7,925 nucleotides of DNA from an uncultured Bacillota bacterium (GTDB lineage Bacteria > Bacillota > Clostridia > Christensenellales > QAND01). The notes under the pieces were generated by a model. The model worked only from the letters and a program-made list of their open reading frames with translations. It did no database searches and was not told the DNA's origin. Shown in pieces: positions 5,493 through 7,925 of this stretch (the stretch's first letter is position 1; the number at the start of each line of letters is the position of its first letter). The stretch is from assembly GCA_905208455.1 (NCBI GenBank), contig CAJLPK010000077.1, positions 1 through 7,925 on the forward strand, written 5' to 3'. A program made the translations under genes and the position numbers.

Positions 5493-6083
5493 ATGAAAAA
5501 GAAAAAATACCCGGTATTGTGGTGGGGCAATACGGTGGCGATCATGGCTGTATGGATAGAGATTGGTGCGCTGGTTGTCCTATGTATCATAGGAAGTATC
5601 ATAGAACCGCCGACCATGGGAACCTTATTATTTGTTATTTTTATTTTGGTTGCAGGTGTATTGATAGAGATAGTATGTATACATTACAAAGCAAAATCAT
5701 ATATCCTGATACGCCCGCAGGGAGTAGCTTGGCGCGGACTGTTTGGGAACAGATATGCCTCGTTTAGCTGGGAGGAGATCCGGCAGGTCGGGATTTTCTG
5801 GGACAAAGGGGAACCGGGCGCATATTTTAGCACCTGGCGGTGTGAAACAGTGGAAAAGCTGATAGAGGCGCGCAACGATTACCTGGGGACGCAGGCCATC
5901 GTGCTGAACCTGAGCAAGAAAAAGGTGGAATTGTTCAAGGAGACGGTGAACCAGTATCTAGCACCGGAAAAGTGGGCGCCGGACATGGACAAGGACGGGA
6001 ACTGGATTCCGGAGGACGGGCGGCCGGTATGGGTGCCCATCGACGAGTGGGAAGCGGATAAGGCGGAGAAAGAGGATGAATAA
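5493..6083 (+). CDS. Unrecognised membrane-anchored protein with two transmembrane segments and an EF-hand-like loop
   Basis: I do not recognise this 196-residue protein. A basic start (MKKKK) precedes two predicted membrane helices at about residues 13-37 and 43-63, separated by a short turn containing EPP. The remaining 130 residues are soluble and rich in Trp. The segment from about 70 to 140 (ILIRPQGVAWRGLF, then FSWEEIRQVGIFWDKG) has the strand pattern and the SWEEI box often seen in bacterial PH-like membrane proteins, but this is only a resemblance. Residues 164-175 (DMDKDGNWIPED) fit the calcium-loop spacing D-x-D-x-D-G with Asp at position 12. The tail is acidic. Positive-inside reasoning places both ends in the cytoplasm. 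ATG 5493 follows AAGGAAGGGGGG (5473-5484) by eight bases. It stands alone between two terminators. The first 250 bases are more A/T-rich than the rest. Confidence 0.8.
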   Translation: MKKKKYPVLWWGNTVAIMAVWIEIGALVVLCIIGSIIEPPTMGTLLFVIFILVAGVLIEIVCIHYKAKSYILIRPQGVAWRGLFGNRYASFSWEEIRQVGIFWDKGEPGAYFSTWRCETVEKLIEARNDYLGTQAIVLNLSKKKVELFKETVNQYLAPEKWAPDMDKDGNWIPEDGRPVWVPIDEWEADKAEKEDE

Positions 6084-6399
6084 ACGATTGTATCCAAACC
6101 GACAGGAGCTCTATCATACCTTTTATCCCTGGCTGTTGGTAGCAGCTTGTTTCTGTTGATGGTACGAATACCGGCAAAAGCAGGCTGGTATATCGGTTGG
6201 GCAGGCTTGCAGAGGATGCCGAACAAAAAAAGGAGCCTAGACAGGCTCCTTTCTTTTTTGCCAACAGGCCCAACAGAGCATTGGCTGTTCCGGGCTGGTA
6301 CCGGCTTGGCGATGGCCAAGGGCATGGGGCAGCTTGCTTTTCGAGCTGGCCGTGGCATGGCGGCGTTTTTGACGGCTGTGCCGCGGCTTTTTGTATTTT
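6084..6399. other. Non-coding stretch with a terminator and GC-rich stems
   Basis: About 315 bases without a gene I can support. The first 140 bases form a long 3' untranslated stretch up to the hairpin at 6225-6259. The rest, 6260-6390, is GC-rich and can form several small stems, for example CTTGGC/GCCAAG (6305-6310/6315-6320, loop GATG) and CGGC/GCCG (6373-6376/6380-6383). Open frames on either strand run through the terminator hairpin and show no family motif. It ends at the first MarR-type palindrome. Confidence 0.55.
6225..6259 (+). terminator. Intrinsic terminator, probably bidirectional
   Basis: AAAGGAGCCT (6229-6238) pairs perfectly with AGGCTCCTTT (6243-6252) around AGAC, with a T-rich tail TTTCTTTTTT up to 6259. 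An A-run from 6225 on the left side would give a U-tract on the other strand. It lies 142 bases after the stop of the two-TM protein gene and separates it from the marR unit. Confidence 0.88.
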
Positions 6400-6415
6400 A
6401 GTATGAAAACATACT
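6400..6415. promoter_or_regulatory. Palindromic operator 1, upstream edge of the -35 box
   Basis: The sequence AGTATG-AAAA-CATACT is a perfect inverted repeat with 6-bp arms and a 4-bp centre. Its last base is the first base of the -35 hexamer. It shares both arms with two further copies downstream, and its size fits the sites bound by MarR-family dimers. Binding by the adjacent MarR protein is inference. Confidence 0.8.
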
Positions 6416-6443
6416 TGACATGAGTATGATTTCATACTAAAAT
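6415..6443 (+). promoter_or_regulatory. Promoter of the marR-ABC transporter unit
   Basis: A perfect -35 box TTGACA (6415-6420) and a -10 box TAAAAT (6438-6443, five of six) are separated by 17 bases. Transcription should begin near 6450. The promoter is near consensus and would be strong when free; operators 1 and 2 touch or occupy it, so repression by occlusion of RNA polymerase is expected. Confidence 0.9.
6423..6438. promoter_or_regulatory. Palindromic operator 2, between -35 and -10
   Basis: AGTATG-ATTT-CATACT fills the spacer between the two promoter boxes and shares one base with the -10 hexamer. It is the exact reverse complement of operator 3. A protein bound here would block RNA polymerase directly. 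Its centre is 23 bp from that of operator 1. Confidence 0.85.
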
Positions 6444-6455
6444 AACGGCTACATA

Positions 6456-6471
6456 AGTATGAAATCATACT
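6456..6471. promoter_or_regulatory. Palindromic operator 3, in the leader just before the ribosome site
   Basis: AGTATG-AAAT-CATACT lies just after the expected transcription start and ends one base before the AAGGAGG ribosome site of marR (6472-6478). Its centre is 33 bp from operator 2, about three helical turns. In the mRNA the same palindrome can fold into a short hairpin next to the ribosome site. Confidence 0.85.
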
Positions 6472-6485
6472 AAGGAGGAAGGGCC

Positions 6486-6923
6486 ATGCAGGAAAAATCA
6501 AATGAGCTGTTGATGGACTTTAATAAGATGAACAAAGAATTTGATGAGCTATACCACAAGGTAGCTTCCAAAATGGGGATTTCAGACAGCGCCTTTTCTA
6601 TCTTTTATACGCTTTACGATTTAGGCGATGGCTGCCTGCAAAGGGATATTTGCTATGAGTTTTTTGCCAATAAACAGACGGTCAATTCCTCCATCCGGAA
6701 GCTGGTACAGGAGGGGTATATTTATCTCAAGCAGGGCGCTGGCCGGGATAAGCACATTTTTTTGACCGAGGCGGGAAAAGCGTTTGTCGCAAGGTACATT
6801 GTGCCGGTCGTCCAAAAAGAAAATGCGGCCTTTACTGCGCTGAAGGAGGAAGAGCAAAAGGAGCTTTTACGCTTGGAAAGTATTTATATGGAAAGCTTGA
6901 GGACGAAATTGAATGAGCTTTGA
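6486..6923 (+). CDS. MarR-family transcriptional regulator, probable repressor of the adjacent ABC exporter
   Basis: A 145-residue winged-helix protein of MarR size. Helical dimerisation regions lie at the two ends (about 1-30 and 105-145). The DNA-binding core contains DICYEFFANKQTVNSSIRKL (54-73), with the recognition helix at about 63-76, and a wing with the family-type GRDKHIFLTEAG (86-97). The start ATG 6486 follows AGGAGG (6473-6478) by seven bases. Three matching palindromes in and around the promoter point to autorepression, and a ligand, probably a toxic compound exported by the transporter, would relieve it; the ligand is unknown. A transporter gene follows 45 bases downstream on the same transcript. 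Base composition is more A/T-rich than in the thiamine genes, which may reflect horizontal acquisition, but this alone is weak evidence. Confidence 0.92.
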   Translation: MQEKSNELLMDFNKMNKEFDELYHKVASKMGISDSAFSIFYTLYDLGDGCLQRDICYEFFANKQTVNSSIRKLVQEGYIYLKQGAGRDKHIFLTEAGKAFVARYIVPVVQKENAAFTALKEEEQKELLRLESIYMESLRTKLNEL

Positions 6924-6968
6924 TGATATTGGCCGCATACAGCGCCTGCAGATAGGAAGGAGCACACG

Positions 6969-7925
6969 ATGCAAACAATTTTGCGGTTTCTAAAACCGTA
7001 TAAGCGCCGATGCTTTTTTACATTGCTTGTCATGCTTTTAGATGTTGCGGGCGGGCTGCTGATCCCAACCATCACAGCGGATATGATCAATGCCGGCATC
7101 CATGGCGAAAATATGGCGTATTTGGTCCGCAGCGGGGCCCTGATGCTGGGGGTCACAATCGTTACCAGCCTGGGCGCGCTGCTGGGCAGCTATCTTGCCG
7201 CAGACCTTTCCTCTAAAATCGGCCGAGATATGCGGAACGCTATCTATGACAAGTCGCTTGCCTTTTCCTCGTATGACTTTGAGCAGTTTGGGACCGGCTC
7301 TATGATTACCCGCACGCTGAACGATGTAAACGTCGTCCAACAGGGCGTTGTATGGTTTATTCAAATGGTGCTCCCTGTGCCTGCGGTTTGCATGATGGGC
7401 ATCGTCATGGCGTTTGCGATGGATCCCATGATGGGCCTCCTGCTGGCGGGGGCCACTGTGCTCATCCTGCTTTTGGCGGTCTTCATCACCCGCAGGGCCT
7501 CGCTGATTTTTGACAAGCTGCAAAAATTTCTTGACCGAATGAATGTTGTTCTCCGGGAAAATGTGACGGGCGTTCGGGTCATCCGCGCTTTCAACAAAGA
7601 AAAGCTCGAAGAAAAGCGCGCGCGAAAATCCTTTGAGGAGTATGCCGAGGCGGCCATCCGCGCAAACCGCCTGTTTGCCGGCTTAGAGAGCATGGCGCTG
7701 TTTGCGATCAACCTGATCATCGTCGCTGTCCTTTATCTGGGCGGAAACCGGACCGGCGCGGGATTTATGGGCATTGGCGATATGACCGCCCTGACGCAAT
7801 ACGCTATGATGATCCTTTTTTACATCATTATGGCTCAGATGGTGATGATTCTGATTCCCCGCGCTATGATTTGTGTTCGGAGAATTTCAGAGGTGCTGCA
7901 TCTGGCGCCGGAGATCCAGGATGGG
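6969..7925 (+). CDS. ABC exporter subunit, membrane domain only (3' end outside the window)
   Basis: The frame is open from ATG 6969 to the last base, giving 319 residues of an expected 570-600. This is the type-I exporter membrane domain: about six membrane helices near residues 17-40, 55-78, 128-150, 155-174, 240-258 and 275-297. Family sequence patterns include FEQFGTGSMITRTLNDV (104-120) after the second helix and VTGVRVIRAFNKE (199-211) in the intracellular loop that contacts the ATPase domain. The Walker and signature motifs of the nucleotide-binding domain would lie beyond the end and cannot be checked. AAGGAG (6957-6962) sits six bases before the start. In the marR-ABC layout a second ABC half-transporter gene commonly follows and the two form a heterodimeric multidrug exporter; that is inference. 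The substrate is not visible. Confidence 0.92.
   Translation, partial: MQTILRFLKPYKRRCFFTLLVMLLDVAGGLLIPTITADMINAGIHGENMAYLVRSGALMLGVTIVTSLGALLGSYLAADLSSKIGRDMRNAIYDKSLAFSSYDFEQFGTGSMITRTLNDVNVVQQGVVWFIQMVLPVPAVCMMGIVMAFAMDPMMGLLLAGATVLILLLAVFITRRASLIFDKLQKFLDRMNVVLRENVTGVRVIRAFNKEKLEEKRARKSFEEYAEAAIRANRLFAGLESMALFAINLIIVAVLYLGGNRTGAGFMGIGDMTALTQYAMMILFYIIMAQMVMILIPRAMICVRRISEVLHLAPEIQDG

Noticed and set aside
6147..6401. 84-codon open frame in the gap before marR
   Set aside because: It reads straight through the terminator hairpin at 6225-6259 and has no ribosome site or family resemblance.
6400..6471. Reading the three 16-bp palindromes as a CRISPR array or transposon ends
   Set aside because: The units are too short, spacings are unequal (7 and 17 bases between copies), and they coincide exactly with a promoter ahead of a MarR gene, which fits operators.

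Overview
The window looks like chromosomal DNA from a member of the Bacillota, most likely a Clostridia-class anaerobe. The reasons are strong AGGAGG-type ribosome binding sites, tightly packed co-directional genes, a short clostridial-type ThiC, a CsoR copper sensor next to tandem copper-binding domains, and intrinsic terminators that mostly carry GAAA tetraloops. Genus cannot be assigned from the sequence. All genes are on the + strand. G+C is high through the copper and thiamine regions and visibly lower around 5493-5780 and in the marR region (about 6390-6920).

Region 1 (1-736), copper handling. The C-terminal end of a protein with two tandem heavy-metal-associated domains is followed one base later by a CsoR-type Cu(I)-sensing repressor, and the unit closes with a strong terminator. 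The second metal-binding domain has its own ribosome binding site and ATG, so it might also be made as a free CopZ-like chaperone.

Region 2 (737-5414), thiamine operon. After about 190 bases without a convincing gene, a good sigma-70-type promoter leads directly into a TPP riboswitch and an intrinsic terminator (transcriptional attenuation). Then come thiD, thiC, thiM, thiE and a HAD phosphatase, with ATGA or 17-bp overlaps at three of the four junctions, ending in a second strong terminator. ThiC and ThiD supply the pyrimidine, ThiM phosphorylates salvaged thiazole alcohol, and ThiE joins the two halves. No thiazole-synthesis gene (thiG, thiH or thiF/S) is present, so this operon combines de novo pyrimidine synthesis with thiazole salvage. 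The HAD enzyme is a candidate thiamine-phosphate phosphatase.

Region 3 (5415-6399). A single gene encodes a protein with two membrane segments and a soluble tail that includes an EF-hand-like loop; I do not recognise its family. It is followed by about 315 bases of non-coding sequence holding a probably bidirectional terminator and GC-rich stems.

Region 4 (6400-7925), a MarR-controlled exporter. Three near-identical 16-bp palindromes flank or sit inside a near-consensus promoter ahead of a MarR-family regulator. An ABC exporter gene follows and runs off the end of the window before its ATPase domain. This is the familiar marR-ABC(-ABC) layout; the operator arrangement is unusually clean.

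I see no CRISPR array, insertion sequence, tRNA, rRNA or prophage gene. The window is mostly ordinary; the points most worth checking are the nested CopZ start, the duplicated motif in the riboswitch, the operon's HAD phosphatase, and the triple operator.
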